From Cephalotus follicularis (taxonomy: Eukaryota > Streptophyta > Magnoliopsida > Oxalidales > Cephalotaceae), in the NCBI GenBank assembly GCA_001972305.1, contig BDDD01001578.1, positions 235,991-299,990 of the forward strand: 64,000 nucleotides of DNA, read 5' to 3'. The notes beneath the pieces are model-generated. The model was not told where the DNA came from. It saw nothing but the letters and a program-made list of their open reading frames with translations, and ran no database searches. The translations under genes were made by a program, and so were the position numbers. Positions 48,530-59,985 of the stretch are shown here, piece after piece. Position 1 is the first letter of the stretch. Each line of letters opens with the position of its first letter.

Positions 48530-48960
48530 AGTCGTGTCGTTTCTCACTGACAGTCGGCTGTTCTCCTTCAACAGTAGATTGTCCCACACTTGGCAGTCGG
48601 CTGTCCCATGTCAAAAGTCGGCTGTCCCCCACTTAGCAGTCGGCTGCCTTCTCCAAGCAGTCTGCTGGTCCAACACAATACACATTCCTTGTTGCCACCT
48701 GTCCCAGCAGGCCTGGTAGGGTGACACGTGGACAGTCGGCTGCTACCCAAAACAGTCGGCTGGACCACCACACAGTCGGCTGCCTTCCTTGGAAGTCGGC
48801 TGCACAAACAATAGGAAGAAACGTGCAATTCCAGGCACAACCAGTCCACTGGCTCCAATGCCCAGTCGGCTATTCTCCTTGGACAGTCGGCTGTCCTCCC
48901 TGGACAGTCGACTGCTAGCCTTGGACAGTCGGCTGTCCTCCCTGGACAGTCGACTGCCCC
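48530..48960. repeat. Distal palindrome array (class A) in LTR b2
   Basis: About sixteen copies of CAGTCGGCTG or CAGTCGACTG, aligned with the array in solo LTR D but with some copies gained or lost (for example the pair near 48925-48955), so copy number varies within the family. Confidence 0.88.
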
Positions 48961-49489
48961 TACAGAGAGTGCCCAAAAATAGCAACAAACACACACTTCA
49001 ATCCACATTCGAACCATTTCTAACCACTATCACTATCACCACAACACATATTCATGCCTCTATCACAATATCACATATGCATTTCACTCATAACATCATT
49101 ATAAATGACTTTGAATCACAAATATAGCTTTCCCCTACCTTAGAACTCCAAGTTAGGATTTGCAATTCACCTCTTTAAGTCCTAGATCTGAGGTCCTTGT
49201 ACCTCCAAACGTGTCCAGCAGCCTTCCACGGGTCCGTTTCCTCCCCTGGTCCGGCCTCTAAGCCCACGATTCAACACAACTCCTTATGTCTACAACACAA
49301 ACACACACACTTTCACTCTCAAACTCACCTTCAAACATACTTGAATCACAAAGGAGATGGAGATTGAGGAGAGGAAATTGTGTTTTTATCAAGGAGACCC
49401 GGACCCCTCTCTCTGCCAAATCCACAAATGCCAAAATACCCACTTTTCACCACTTAAAGGCTGACAGCACGTGGCTGTCTAGCGCCTGG

Positions 49490-49622
49490 CAGTCGACTGC
49501 CTTCACTTGGCAGTCGACTGTTTCTGCCGACACTCAAAATAGTCGGCTGTTTCCTCACAACAGCCGGCTACCGCCTTCACCAGGGGAGTCCAGTCGGCTG
49601 CCTCCCTGTGGCAGTCGGCTGC
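49490..49622. repeat. Proximal palindrome array (class A) in LTR b2
   Basis: CAGTCGACTGCC, CAGTCGACTGTT, TAGTCGGCTGTT, CAGCCGGCTACC, CAGTCGGCTGCC and CAGTCGGCTGCC. Confidence 0.82.
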
Positions 49623-50031
49623 CCCCTGTACCAAAAGCACACTAACACACTTTTTCTTGCAACTTTTACCACACCAAAGGGGAAAAACACAATCTTCGTT
49701 AATTCCACGCATAAACTTACATTAGAAATGCAATATTACACCTTAACGAAAATCTCGGGCGTTACATCCACCCCTCCTTCAAGGAATTTCGTCCTCAAAA
49801 TTAAAACAACACCAAGGCAAAAGAGAATAACGCTCTCGCATTTCCTCTTTCGCTATCCCTCGTTGGCGTACTTTCACTTACAACCGTTACAAGGAGTTGG
49901 TCCACTTAAACAGTTCATTTACAACTCAAATGGTCCGTAGACCGAGAACAACTCTTATTGGTAGCAACAAGTCACTTACAATAGCAAAAGAAAACAAACT
50001 CATGCTGAAAACAAAAGTAAGGATTGTTACC

Positions 50032-51173
50032 TCACATGATGCCCTTGCCGGTGTCCCTTCGCTGCGAAGACCCAGCTGTAGCGCCACTACCGCCAGCAGG
50101 TCCCGCGGTTACTACCATAGAAATCTCTGGGCAATCCCTCACCAAGTGTCCGGATGCTCCACACTTCATACACAACCCCTTCTTCACCCTACAATCCTTC
50201 ACTTGATGACCGGTACGACCGTAGTGGAAACAAACTCCGGGCCTTACATTACTCCCCTGACTAGGAGTTCCTTGGTTGGCAGTCTGCTGAGACTGGTTCT
50301 CAGACAATCTGAGTGGAGAATCACTGCCATGCCATTGTGATGACGCTGGCCTGAACTGAGTAGGGCCCTGTTTGCTCTGCTGTCTACGAGCCCTTTCAGC
50401 ACGGTCTTCATTTGAGATACTCTCTAACAACCTTGTCTTCTGAGCGACTTCCACAAAAGTCCCCAGTTCCATAGCCCTGATCCTTGACCGAAGATCCGAT
50501 CATAGACCTTTCAAAAACCTCCGTATATTTTCACCATCATCAGCTACCAGATAGGGGGAATGCCTGGCTAGCTCCATAAACCTTGCTGTATACTCTGCCA
50601 CTGTCATTTCTCCTTGACGTAGCTCTAGGAGCTCCGTCTCTCTTCGTTCTTGCTCAAGTCGGGGCACATAAGCATTGAGGAACTCCCTCCGGAACCCCTC
50701 CCAAGTACAATCGAGTCCAGTCAACTCCCACTTTGCCTTGACAATCTCCCACCAGTGGATGGCCTCACCCCATAGACGGTACACAGCAAACTTTAGCTTC
50801 TGGTTATCTGTACAGTTCATCACATCAAAGATCTTTTCCAGATCCTGCAACCACCTCTCAGCAATGGTAGCATCCAACTCTCCTCTAATGCTCGGTGGAC
50901 TCTGCCTCATGAACCTTTCAAGGTCCCTCCCAAACTGATTACCGTCATCATATGCACCCTGAGCCGGAGCCATGTACTGAGGCTGAGCTTGGGCGTACAG
51001 TCCCCGCATATCCTCCATATTTGCTGCATTAGCAGACACCTGTTGCTGATAAGCAGCCATCTACTGCTGGAAGAAATCAGCGATGCGATGCAACGGATCT
51101 CTCACCCCGGGTGCTTCCCCCGGCACATTTACATTCGCAGCTCCTTGTGGAACATCATCCATAGGATCCCCTC
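50032..51173 (-). pseudogene. E8 gag, copy 2
   Basis: Minus-strand gag with the same order and ending as copy 1: RGELDATIAERWLQDLEKIF and YRLWGEAIHWWEIVKAKWEL, MTVAEYTARFMELARHSPYL, then GLCMKCGASGHLVRDC and RRDTGKGIM. The junction from gag into the non-coding spacer before the LTR is at the same place as in copy 1, so both derive from an ancestor that already lacked pol. The N-terminal side is cut by the LTR end fragment at about 51174, and no primer site is left. Confidence 0.87.
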
Positions 51174-51404
51174 CAAACAGTCGGCTGTTTCCTCACAACA
51201 GCCGGCTGCCACCTTCACCAGTGGAGTCCCGTCGGTTGCCTTCCTGTGGCAGTCGGCTACCCCCTGCACCAAAAGCACACTAACACACTTTTTCTTGCAA
51301 CTTTTACCACACCAAAGGGGAAAAACACAATCTTCATTAATTCCACATATAAACTTACATTAGAAATGCAATATTACACCTTAATGAAAATCCTGGGCGT
51401 TACA
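51174..51404 (-). repeat. E8 terminal LTR fragment
   Basis: Only the last ~230 bases of the LTR, with class A palindromes (CAGTCGGCTGTT, CAGCCGGCTGCC, CAGTCGGCTACC) at 51178-51255 and the end GGGCGTTACA at 51404. The duplication GCCTC follows. Confidence 0.88.
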
Positions 51405-52751
51405 GCCTCCTTCACTAGGTGAAGATCCTACGCCCGAAGAGAGTGGGCGACTAGCCAAGTGGCTGGAGGATGACGAGCAGGCTAGATGTCTTGCCCTCCT
51501 TGGGATGACACCTGAGCTTCAGCGTCAAAATGAGAAGATTGAGACCTTATCTACTATACTACTCCACCTTGAGGAGATGTATAGGGCTGAGTCTAGGACT
51601 CAAAGGTTCAATCTGTCACGCAAACTCTTTAAGGGACAGATGCAAGAGGTAGCTTCAGTCCATGAGCATGGATTGAAGATTATAGACATGATTGAGCAGC
51701 TGGCTCAATTAGGGTTAGTCATGGACCATGATCTGTATGTGGATCTTATTTTGACGTCCCTTCCTATGTCGTTCTCACAGTTCTTGGTGAATTTTCACAT
51801 GAAGGTGACTTTATCTGAGTTGATACCCATGTTGACGATGAATGAGGACGATTTTGACTATGGAAAGTGAAAGACCCAGTCCCTGCTTCTTCCATCTTCT
51901 TCTAGGTCTACCCAAGGAAAAGCCAGTGCCTCGTCTTCATCTAAAGGGAAGGGCATGCTCATGTCTGTCAACACAAAAGGCAAGGGTAAGAAGAAGGGTA
52001 ATCTTGGAGCTAGTGGAAATGTCGCCAAAGATCAGATGAAGAAGTTAGCTGCTGAAGGTGCTTGTTTCCAGTGCGGTAAGACCGTGCACTGGAAGAAGGA
52101 TTGTCGTGTTGCTATTGCTGGTGTCTCTACTGATAACCCGCATGGTGCGAGTACATCAGGTATGTTCATGATTGAACTTATTCTAGCTTTGAATAGTAGT
52201 TCTTCATGGATATTCGATACTGGATGTGGAACTAACCTTTGTAATTCATTGCAAAGACTAAGAAAAGTTAGAAAGCTTGGAGCAGGAGAACTGGACTTGA
52301 GGCTTGGCGATGAATCTAGGATCATTGCTCAAGCTGTTGGTGTTTATGATATTTGTTTGTGTAATAATTTTATTTTGACATTGGATCCTTGTTATTATGT
52401 TATGAATATTGTTCAGAATATTGTAAGTGTTTCTCACTTGTGTTTATTGAGCTTGGAGCTTAGATTCTGAGACATTGGATGTTTTATATATTCAAACAAT
52501 GTTTGTGTTGGTAATGGTGTTATCGACAATGGATTATGTGTCTTAAATACTTCACAATGAAATATCTTGTCCATTGAGCAAAGTAATAATAAATAAAGAC
52601 AAAGAGAAACTGAGCTAAATAAAACTTTTACTTGGCATTGTAGACTTGGTCATTTTAGTGATGCTAGACTATCACAGTTAGTTAAGGATGATCTTCTTGA
52701 TATCCAGGACTTAGAGTCCTATCCAACTTGTGAATCCTGTTTATTCGGCAT
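51405..52751 (+). pseudogene. E4 gag remainder, zinc knuckle, protease, pre-integrase
   Basis: Plus-strand Copia resumes after E8. Gag (TPELQRQNEKIETLSTILLH, LYVDLILTSLPMSFSQFLVN) at 51505-51870; nucleocapsid knuckle CFQCGKTVHWKKDC at about 52063-52104; protease region (SSSWIFDTGCGTNLCN) at about 52198-52245; GAG pre-integrase phrase (FTWHCRLGHFSDARL) at about 52626-52670. At about 52751 it meets Gypsy sequence. Broken in a few places. Confidence 0.87.
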
Positions 52752-53154
52752 GAAAGGGAAGTTAGCTCCAAGGTATGTTGGACAGTATGAGATACTAGAC
52801 CGAATTGGGGAAGTTACTTATCAGATGGCACTACCACCCAATCTATCGAATGTGCATAACGCATTTCATGTTTCCATGTTAAGGAAATATGTTCCTGATC
52901 CATCTCATATCTTGAGCTATGATCCTTGGTTTCTCATTGATATGTTGTCGTATGAGTAATGACCAATGCGGATTCTGGATAGACAAGAAAAGGTGTTGTA
53001 GAATAAGATAATTCTGATGGTAAAAGTACTGTGGCAGTTCCATGGGGTTGATGAAGCGACCTGGGAATGTGAAGCGGACATGGTTGAAACTTTTCCTCAC
53101 CTGTTTGATATGTAAAAGGAAATTCGACGACGAATTTTTATAAGGAAGGGGGAA
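52752..53154 (+). pseudogene. Gypsy integrase C-terminal fragment next to E5 LTR
   Basis: Begins GKLAPRYVGQYEILDRIGEV and continues AFHVSMLRKYVPDPSHIL and VKVLWQFHGVDEATWE, the integrase tail and chromodomain-like end of a Gypsy element, followed by a polypurine tract (AAGGAAGGGGG) and the LTR at 53155. It is the 3' internal end of an E5-type element. Confidence 0.87.
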
Positions 53155-53327
53155 TGTAATAACCATAAATTTCAATTAATGTATATTGTAACCATAATAA
53201 ATAAAATATGCATTTAATTGAGATTTAATGTCCAAGTGTTATGTTTTATGGTTGTTGGTTGGTTTTGTTGGGTTTAATGCAAGGCTTGAGTTGAAAGTGT
53301 GTTGTGGAGTGAATAGTGGGGAAGAAA

Positions 53328-53480
53328 ATAGCCGACTGGTTGTTTTGTATAGAACACAGCCGACTGTCACAGCGGAACAGTCGACTGGTTGGTTCGTACA
53401 GGCGGAACAGTTGACTGTCACAGTGGAAAAAATTGATTGTAAGGTAAGCGGTGACAGCCGACTGCCATTTAAAAATAGTC
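53328..53480. repeat. Proximal palindrome array (class A) in E5 first LTR
   Basis: AGCCGACTGGTT, AGCCGACTGTC, CAGTCGACTGG, CAGTTGACTGTC, AGCCGACTGCC and AGTCCACTGG. The AGCCGAC form prevails here. Confidence 0.8.
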
Positions 53481-54214
53481 CACTGGCGAAGTCTGGACAT
53501 GAAGGTTATGTGTTGCATGAAAACAGAGTGTGGCGTGTTGCTTTGTGGACATGTGTGAGATGATGGATTTCACAAGGTTAAGTGGCTTGGACGTGTCACA
53601 TACTGAGTATACTGATGCATTGGTGTCCTTGAGCCTCTGCAACGTACAAGGAACCAAAATCAGTAAGTAATGAGAGAGAGAGAGAGAAAATGGTGAAAAC
53701 TTGAGTTAGAATAATCAAATGGATTGCTGATATGAATTCCTTTATATCAGCTATTCATGGAGGATTTTGAGTGTTGTAAATGTTGAAAGGAGAGAAGTTA
53801 TCTTCTGTGTGTGTGCATGAGGAATCGAAGCAAGTGGAGTTAACTTGGAATGGAAGCTGGGAATTTCATTTTTGGTAAGCTTCTGCTGTTGAATTCCAGT
53901 TACTGTTATGGTTGTTCAATAGTATATATGTACTGATTTCGTATATATATACCTACTGTTTAATGCACACATAGACTGCTATTGGTTGTTAAAGTTGTGG
54001 AAAGTGAAGTTTTGGAACTTAAAGAGAAGAATCATTTCAACTGATTCTGGGATAGCGTTTGAGGTAGGTAGAAGGAATTTATGACATGATTCTGATATAT
54101 ATAGCATGCTTTTCATGCTATGATATCCTATATGTGTTTGTATGTTGATTGAAATTGAATTGGAGGTTGTTTTTATGAATACTCGATTTCTGCTGAAAAC
54201 GAACCTGGGCTTGG

Positions 54215-54370
54215 ACAGCCAAGGGTCTCGAATGACAGTTGACTTCTTAATTTAAACAGCCGGCTGTTTGGAACAAACAGTCGACTGCTTAATGTATCCA
54301 TCAGGCTATTCATATAGAACAACCGACTGTGTAAGGCAACCATCGAATATGAAGGAAAACAGCCTACTAT
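54215..54370. repeat. Distal palindrome array (class A) in E5 first LTR
   Basis: Degenerate copies: CAGTTGACTTC, CAGCCGGCTG, CAGTCGACTGC, CAACCGACTG, CAGCCTACTA. The counterpart in the second LTR is at 60712-60865. Confidence 0.75.
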
Positions 54371-55666
54371 TCAAAGACAATTTTGCCTCTAATGCCTACT
54401 GTTTAATCTGAATTGAATGAAATTTGAATTGGGTTCATAAGGGATGGTTCTAATAATCAACCTCTGATAATTGTCATTGTTTTACAGAAAGTGAAGAACT
54501 TATATAGATCCTTGTAGATTGCATGTAATGTTGTTGAGTGACTATTTTGTGCAATTCTTGAAATGTTAGGCAATCTTACCTATTGCTAGTGCTACTATTA
54601 TTGATGTTCTGTTTTCTTAAAATGATTACAACATCTTTTTTTCAATGGTTACTAATATTAAACACTATATGTATAGTTATGTTTTAACCACTAAATGATA
54701 TATGCATATTTTGAAGGTTTTCCACTTATTTTGAAAGAAAACCTAATGTTATTGAATTGAGTTCTCTAAGTGAGGACTAGTGAGTGTTTATGGTTTTCTT
54801 AAACGAAAACTCAACGAAATGTAATGTTTTCTCAAAAGAGGTTTTATTGAAGTGTTATATTACATTACTTATATGTGATATCAGTGATTGATTGTGATTG
54901 AGTGATGCTGATGGTTTAGTGATCGGAGTGTGTCACTAACTATAGAGGGTGAGCGGATAAGCCAGGAGTTGGCTCGAGCTTATTCACCCCACCTATCTGC
55001 CTTGCAGATCTTGAGTGTTAACTGCCCGCCAAGTGCCGACAGTAGTGTTTGCCTTTTCTACCATCATCGGAGTGTATGGTGGTAGTTAGGCGGTGCATCG
55101 GTTGGGCTAGGAGGTAGCACGAGATGACACCCAATAGTGGTCTTTGGACAAATGATTGAATTAATTGTACCCTTGTGCGGTATTCTTATTGATTGATTGT
55201 TGTAGCCATTTGCATGTTTTCTTATATATATTGGCATATATAACTGGTTTCAAAATGATAAACTATCATGCATGTTTTGCATCATATATTTCTTTGTCAT
55301 GCAAATCTTCCTGCTTAGCCAAGTGAGGACAACGGTTAATACCTACTCTACATATTTTCCGAAGTGAAGTGGAGTTAGCTGCTGAAGCCGTACGTATAGG
55401 TTCTACTTATCTTAAGGTTGTTATGTGTAATAGTTATGATGTTTGTAATGAATAAAGTCACACTCCGTTGTTGTATTTACATTTCCATATGTAATATATA
55501 ACATGTACTTTTGAGCTTAAGCACGTAGTATGGGTTGTGTGTGCATCCTACCCTTTTAGTCCAGTATGTTGTGCTTCCGTAAAAGTTTTAAATTTTATGT
55601 GCTTTTGGATAATACTGTATTTATGTTGATATCATATATGTTTGTTAAAACGGGGTGTGACAAACA

Positions 55667-55678
55667 TGGTTTCAGAGC
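55667..55678 (+). other. E5 primer-binding site
   Basis: TGGTTTCAGAGC, one change from the initiator tRNA-Met site, four bases after the LTR end at 55662. Confidence 0.82.
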
Positions 55679-55770
55679 ATATTCCTTATATGATCAAGCT
55701 GGGATAAGTTTCTCGTAAAACTATGTGATTTGTTTCCTGATGGTTAATCTCATTCCTTATAGGAAACAGA

Positions 55771-56935
55771 ATGGATCTCAGAAGAGGAAGGAGGAGAAGG
55801 CCTAGGGCCGAGGATGGAGCGAATGCACCACAAGGACATGGTGCTGTTCCGCAAGCGAATAAAGGAGAGAATGCTCCACAGATGAATGTGGAAGGTAATA
55901 TGCCACAAATGCCTGATGGGAGGAGTAACTTTGGCCGCATGGTGAATCTCTTCCAACATCAAATTTAGGCTTTTACAGGGAACATGGAGCAGTTACGACA
56001 GATGTATGAAGTGAATCAAGCATACCAACAACCTCCTGAGATCTACCAGGCTGACAGATTTGGGAGAGACTTTGAGCGATTCATGCGACAGAATCCTCCA
56101 TTGTTCAAAGGGGAGTTGGATGCTACAGTGACAGAACAGTGGATGAAGGAAATGGGGAAGATCTTTGCTACTTTAGAATGTTCTGATGCTCAGAAGTTAA
56201 ATTTTTGTGTGTATCTCTTATGGGGAGAAGCTACCCATTGGTGAGAGATGGTTGAAGCGATATGGGAATCCCTGCATCTTGATTGAACTTGGGACAGATT
56301 TCAGTCCGAGTTCAATGCGGCTTATGTTCCATAGATGGAGCGGGATAGGAGGGAAACAGAGTTGCTTGAGCTGCGTCAAGGAGACATGACAGTGGCTCAA
56401 TACCAGACACGGTTCATTGAATTGGCCCGACACATGCCTTATCTAGTGGAGGGAGAGTCGAGGAAGATGCAGAAGTTTTTGAAAGGGTTGAGACCAGACA
56501 TCCGATCCAGACTTGTAGCTTTATAGTTGTCTAATTTTGTTGACATGACATAAAAGGTGAGAATTCTGGAAGCTGATGCTAATGAGAGAAGGATGGAGAG
56601 ATCTCGTGGATCTCAATCGAAGCCTACTGCTTCAAACCGGCAATGAAGTAATGATCCTGCGGGTTCTTCACGGTCCGGAAGCAAGGGACGAAGGAACGCT
56701 TCATTTTCCAAAACACCAAATCGAAGTGAACAACAGAGTTCTAGAGGGTGTAATTTGTACGGTCTTCCCATTCATGATAAAAATAATTGCTGGAAGAAAG
56801 CAGGAAAATGTCTGAAGTGTGGTTCTCAAGATCATCGTGTGAAAGATTGTCCTATTGTGAGGGCTTAGCAAGGAGGTGCTGGACCTAGTGATGGTAGCAC
56901 TGCTATTCAACCGCGAAGAGATTCGGGAAAAGCTG
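55771..56935 (+). pseudogene. E5 gag and zinc knuckle
   Basis: Basic start MDLRRGRRRRPRAEDGAN at 55771, capsid phrases FKGELDATVTEQWMKEMGKI, LLELRQGDMTVAQYQTRFIE and KMQKFLKGLRPDIRSRL, and a nucleocapsid with a CLKCGSQDHRVKDC-like knuckle near 56812-56855. Broken. Confidence 0.86.
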
Positions 56936-56937
56936 TT

Positions 56938-57300
56938 ATGAAAGGTAGAGTCTATACCTTGTCTAAGGATGACGTACCAGAGTCTACTTCTGTTGTGGGA
57001 GGTACAATCTTTATATATGGTGTTTCGGCTACAGTTCTGTTGTACCCTGGTGCTACACATTCATTTATTGCATCATGTTTTCTGTCTGATTTGCATTGTG
57101 TTACTCCTTGCTTGCCTTATGTTCTGGAGGTGAATACTCCAGCTGGAAATAGTCTGTTATCTGATACAGTGGTACGTGATTATGGGATCACGATAGCTGG
57201 GGTTCAGTTATCTGCTGATCTAATCGTGTTATGTATCAAACATTTTGATGTTATCTTGAGGATGGACTAGCTTTATGCTCATCATGCGAGTGTTGATTGC
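56938..57300 (+). pseudogene. E5 protease
   Basis: Retropepsin-like region with SATVLLYPGATHSFIAS and, about 65 residues on, LSADLIVLCIKHFDVILRMD. Same order as in E1 and E2. Broken copy. Confidence 0.84.
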
Positions 57301-57309
57301 TACAACAAG

Positions 57310-58840
57310 ATAATGACTTTCTATATGCCTAATGGGACTGAGTGTAGGTTTGTCGGAGAGAAGAAGGTTTCTACTCCTATCATTTCTTACACTCGAGCAC
57401 AGAAGTATCTCAAGCGTGGATGTGAATGCTACTTGGCCTATGTCATTGATCATACGAAAGGTACGCCTAGTTTGGATCAGATACCTGTTGTCTGTGACTT
57501 TCCTGATGTTTTTCCAGATGATCTTGTCTCTTTAGCACCGGAATGAGATGTTGAGTTCAGTATTGAGCTGTTACCTAGAATCGCACCGATATCTAAAGCT
57601 CCTTACAGAATGGATTTTGTTGAATTGAAGGAGTTGAAGACTCAATTGCAGGATTACCTTGATAATGGTTTTATCAGACCAAGTGTGTCACTGTGGGGAG
57701 CACCAGTCTTGTTTGTGAAGAAGAAAGATGGATCGATGAGGTTATGCATCGATTACAGATTACTGAACCAAGTGACAGTAAAGAACAAGTATCCTCTACC
57801 TCACATCGATGAGTTGTTCGATCAGTTACAAGGCTCATCTATATTCTCAAAGCTTGACCTAAGGACATGTTACCATTAGCCGAGGATTCTTGAAGGGGAT
57901 GTGGAAAAGACTGCTTTCTGAACCAGATATGGGCACTATGAGTTTCTGATTCTGCCTTTTGGTTTGACTAATGCTCCTGCAGCTTTTATGTGCTTGATGA
58001 ACAGGGTATTCGAACCCTACCTTGATCAGTTCATCATTATTTTCTTAAACGACATTCTGATTTGTTCCAGGAGTGTGGAGGATCATATGCTACATATCCG
58101 GATTGTGTTGAAAACCTTGCGAAAGGAGCAGTTGTACGCGAAGTTCAGCAAGTGTGAGTTTTGGCTGGACCATGTGAATTTTCTCTGTCATATTGTTTCG
58201 AGTGAAGGCTTGTTAGTGGATTCTTCTAAAATAGCAAGTATTGTGGATTGACCCCAACCGAGGAACGTTACAGAAGTTCGTAGCTTCTTGGGTTTAGTTG
58301 GCTACTATAGAAGGTTGGTCGATGGGTTTTCGAAGCTTGCGAGTCCTTTGAGTCGGTTAACTCGAAAGAAAGCAAGTTGGGAGTGGGATGATGCTTGTGA
58401 GGCAAGTTTCCAAGAGTTGAAGAGTCGGCTAGTTTCAGCTCCAATGTTGGCATTACTTGAGGGTAATGAGGCGTTTACTATTTATAGTGATGCTTCTGGG
58501 AAAGGACAGGGGTGTGTCCTTATGTAGCGTGCTCGCGTAATAGCTTATGCATCCAGAGAGTTAAAGCCGTATGAGGAGAACTATCCCGTACATGATCTTG
58601 AGTTGGCAGCCATAGTATTTGCATTACAGAAGTGGAGACACTATCTCTATGGTGCTCAGTTTGAGATCTTTACTGACCACAAGAGTTTAAAATATATGTT
58701 TTCCCAGAAGGAGCTAACTATGAGACAGCGAAGGTGGGTAGAGTTTTTCAATGACTATAATTGTAACATCCAATACCACCCGGGAAAAGCTAATGTTGTA
58801 GCGGATGCTTTGAGTCGCAAGGCAATGACTGCCGGTGCGA
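57310..58840 (+). pseudogene. E5 reverse transcriptase and RNase H
   Basis: RT motifs: [87 protein letters not shown]. RNase [45 protein letters not shown]. Gypsy order, broken in several places. Confidence 0.9.
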
Positions 58841-59616
58841 TGGTTTCCCAGTGGAAGCTTTTGGAGGATTTGCAAAGATGGAATTCATTCATGGCTTCCC
58901 AAGGAGTGATAGTGGCGAGTCTTAAAGCGCAACCGGAACTGCTTGACCGTATTCTTAATGCTCAGTATAGTGACACCGAGTTGTGGAATGTTCGGGAGAG
59001 TTTGGGTTCAGAACCTGACTCTGAATTCGCTGTGCATGCAGATGGCATCTCAAGGTTCCAAGGAAGAGTTTGTGTCCATGAGGATGAAGGCGTAAGGAAT
59101 TACCTACTGCAGCAAGCTCATAAATCGCATTATAGTGTTCATCCAGGAAGCTCTAAAATGTGGCATGACCTGAAGAGGAACTACTGGTGGAGTGGAATGA
59201 AGAGTGACATTGTTGGGTATGTAGCAAGATGTCTGACTTGTCAGAGAGTGACGGATGAACATCAAAAGCTTGCCGGTATGTTACAACCTTTACCAGTGGC
59301 TAAGTGGAAGTGGGAGCATGTCACCATGGATTTTGTATCTGGCTTGCCCCAGTCACAGAATGGAAAGGAAGCAGTGTTGGTTGTAGTGGACAGACTGACT
59401 GAGTCAGCACACTTTCTTTCGATGAACATGACATATTCGATCGAGAAGTTGGCTCGATTATATATCTGGGAAATTGTGAGACTACATGGTGTGCCAATCA
59501 GCATTGTGTGTGATCGTGATGCGGGATTTCCTTCAAGGATCTGGAAGAAGTTCAAAGCGGCATTGGGAACAACCTTGAACTTCAGTACTGCTTTTCCTCA
59601 CCTGTTTGATATGTAA
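58840..59616 (+). pseudogene. E5 integrase (shortened)
   Basis: Zinc region (HPGSSKMWHDLKRNYWW, CLTCQRVTDEHQKLAGML) at about 59145-59280, core (MDFVSGLPQSQNGK, VVVDRLTESAHFL, SIVCDRDAG) at about 59328-59525. Text runs from the TTLNFSTAF phrase straight into the C-terminal PHLFDM, so the part between is absent in this copy, whereas the fragment at 52752-53154 keeps it. Confidence 0.87.
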
Positions 59617-59829
59617 AATGAAATTCGAGGACGAATTTTTATAAGGAAGGGGGGATGTAATAACCGTAAATTTCAATTAATGTATATTGTAACCATAATA
59701 AATAAAATATTCATTTAATTAAGATTTAATGTCCAAGTGTTATGTTTTATGGTTGTTGGTTGGTTTTGTTGGGTTTAATGGAAGGCTTGAGTTGAAAGTG
59801 TGTTGTGGTGTGAATAGTGGGGAACAAAA

Positions 59830-59985
59830 CAGCCGACTGGTTGTTTTGTATAGAACACAGCCGAGTGTCACAGGGGAACAGTCTACTAGTTGGTTCGTAC
59901 AGGCTCCAACCGACTGTCACAGGGGAACAGTCGACTGGAAGGTAAGCGGTGACAACCGACTGCCATTTAAAAACAGTCGACTGGT
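59830..59985. repeat. Proximal palindrome array (class A) in E5 second LTR
   Basis: AGCCGACTGGTT, AGCCGAGTGTC, CAGTCTACTAG, CAACCGACTGTC, CAGTCGACTGG, CAACCGACTGCC and CAGTCGACTGG. Confidence 0.8.

Larger units (their letters stand above)
46856..49766 (-). repeat. E8 LTR b2 (2911 bp)
   Basis: Full-length LTR of the family, very similar in length and landmarks to solo LTR D. Class A arrays at 48530-48960 and 49490-49622, the CCAAGTTAGGATTTG block at about 49147. Ends GGGCGTTACA. Confidence 0.92.
43982..51409 (-). mobile_element. E8: gag-only Gypsy derivative, with internal duplication
   Basis: Bounded by GCCTC at 43982-43986 and 51405-51409, so the outer edges mark one insertion into E4 gag. 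Inside, in order: LTR b1 (43987-45316, with an internal gap relative to its family), gag region 1 (45317-46666), a repeat of solo LTR D's end plus the 27-bp E4 island (46667-46855), LTR b2 (46856-49766), gag region 2 (49767-51173) and a short LTR end (51174-51404). Neither internal region has protease, RT or integrase. The shared pol-less layout fits a non-autonomous TR-GAG type element. Confidence 0.85.
53155..55662 (+). repeat. E5 first LTR (2508 bp)
   Basis: Begins TGTAATAACC and ends GGGGTGTGACA. Class A arrays at about 53328-53480 and 54215-54370. Shared landmarks in sense orientation: AACTTGGAATGG near 53843 and TTAGCCAAGTGAGGAC near 55315. A primer site follows at 55667. Confidence 0.9.

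Noticed and set aside
48568-49127. Long overlapping open frames on both strands
   Set aside because: Same cause: class A array in LTR b2. No protein family likeness.
43982-51409. E8 as two separate insertions
   Set aside because: The inner junction carries the same 27-bp host island and half duplications as the outer left side, so a single insertion followed by duplication fits better.
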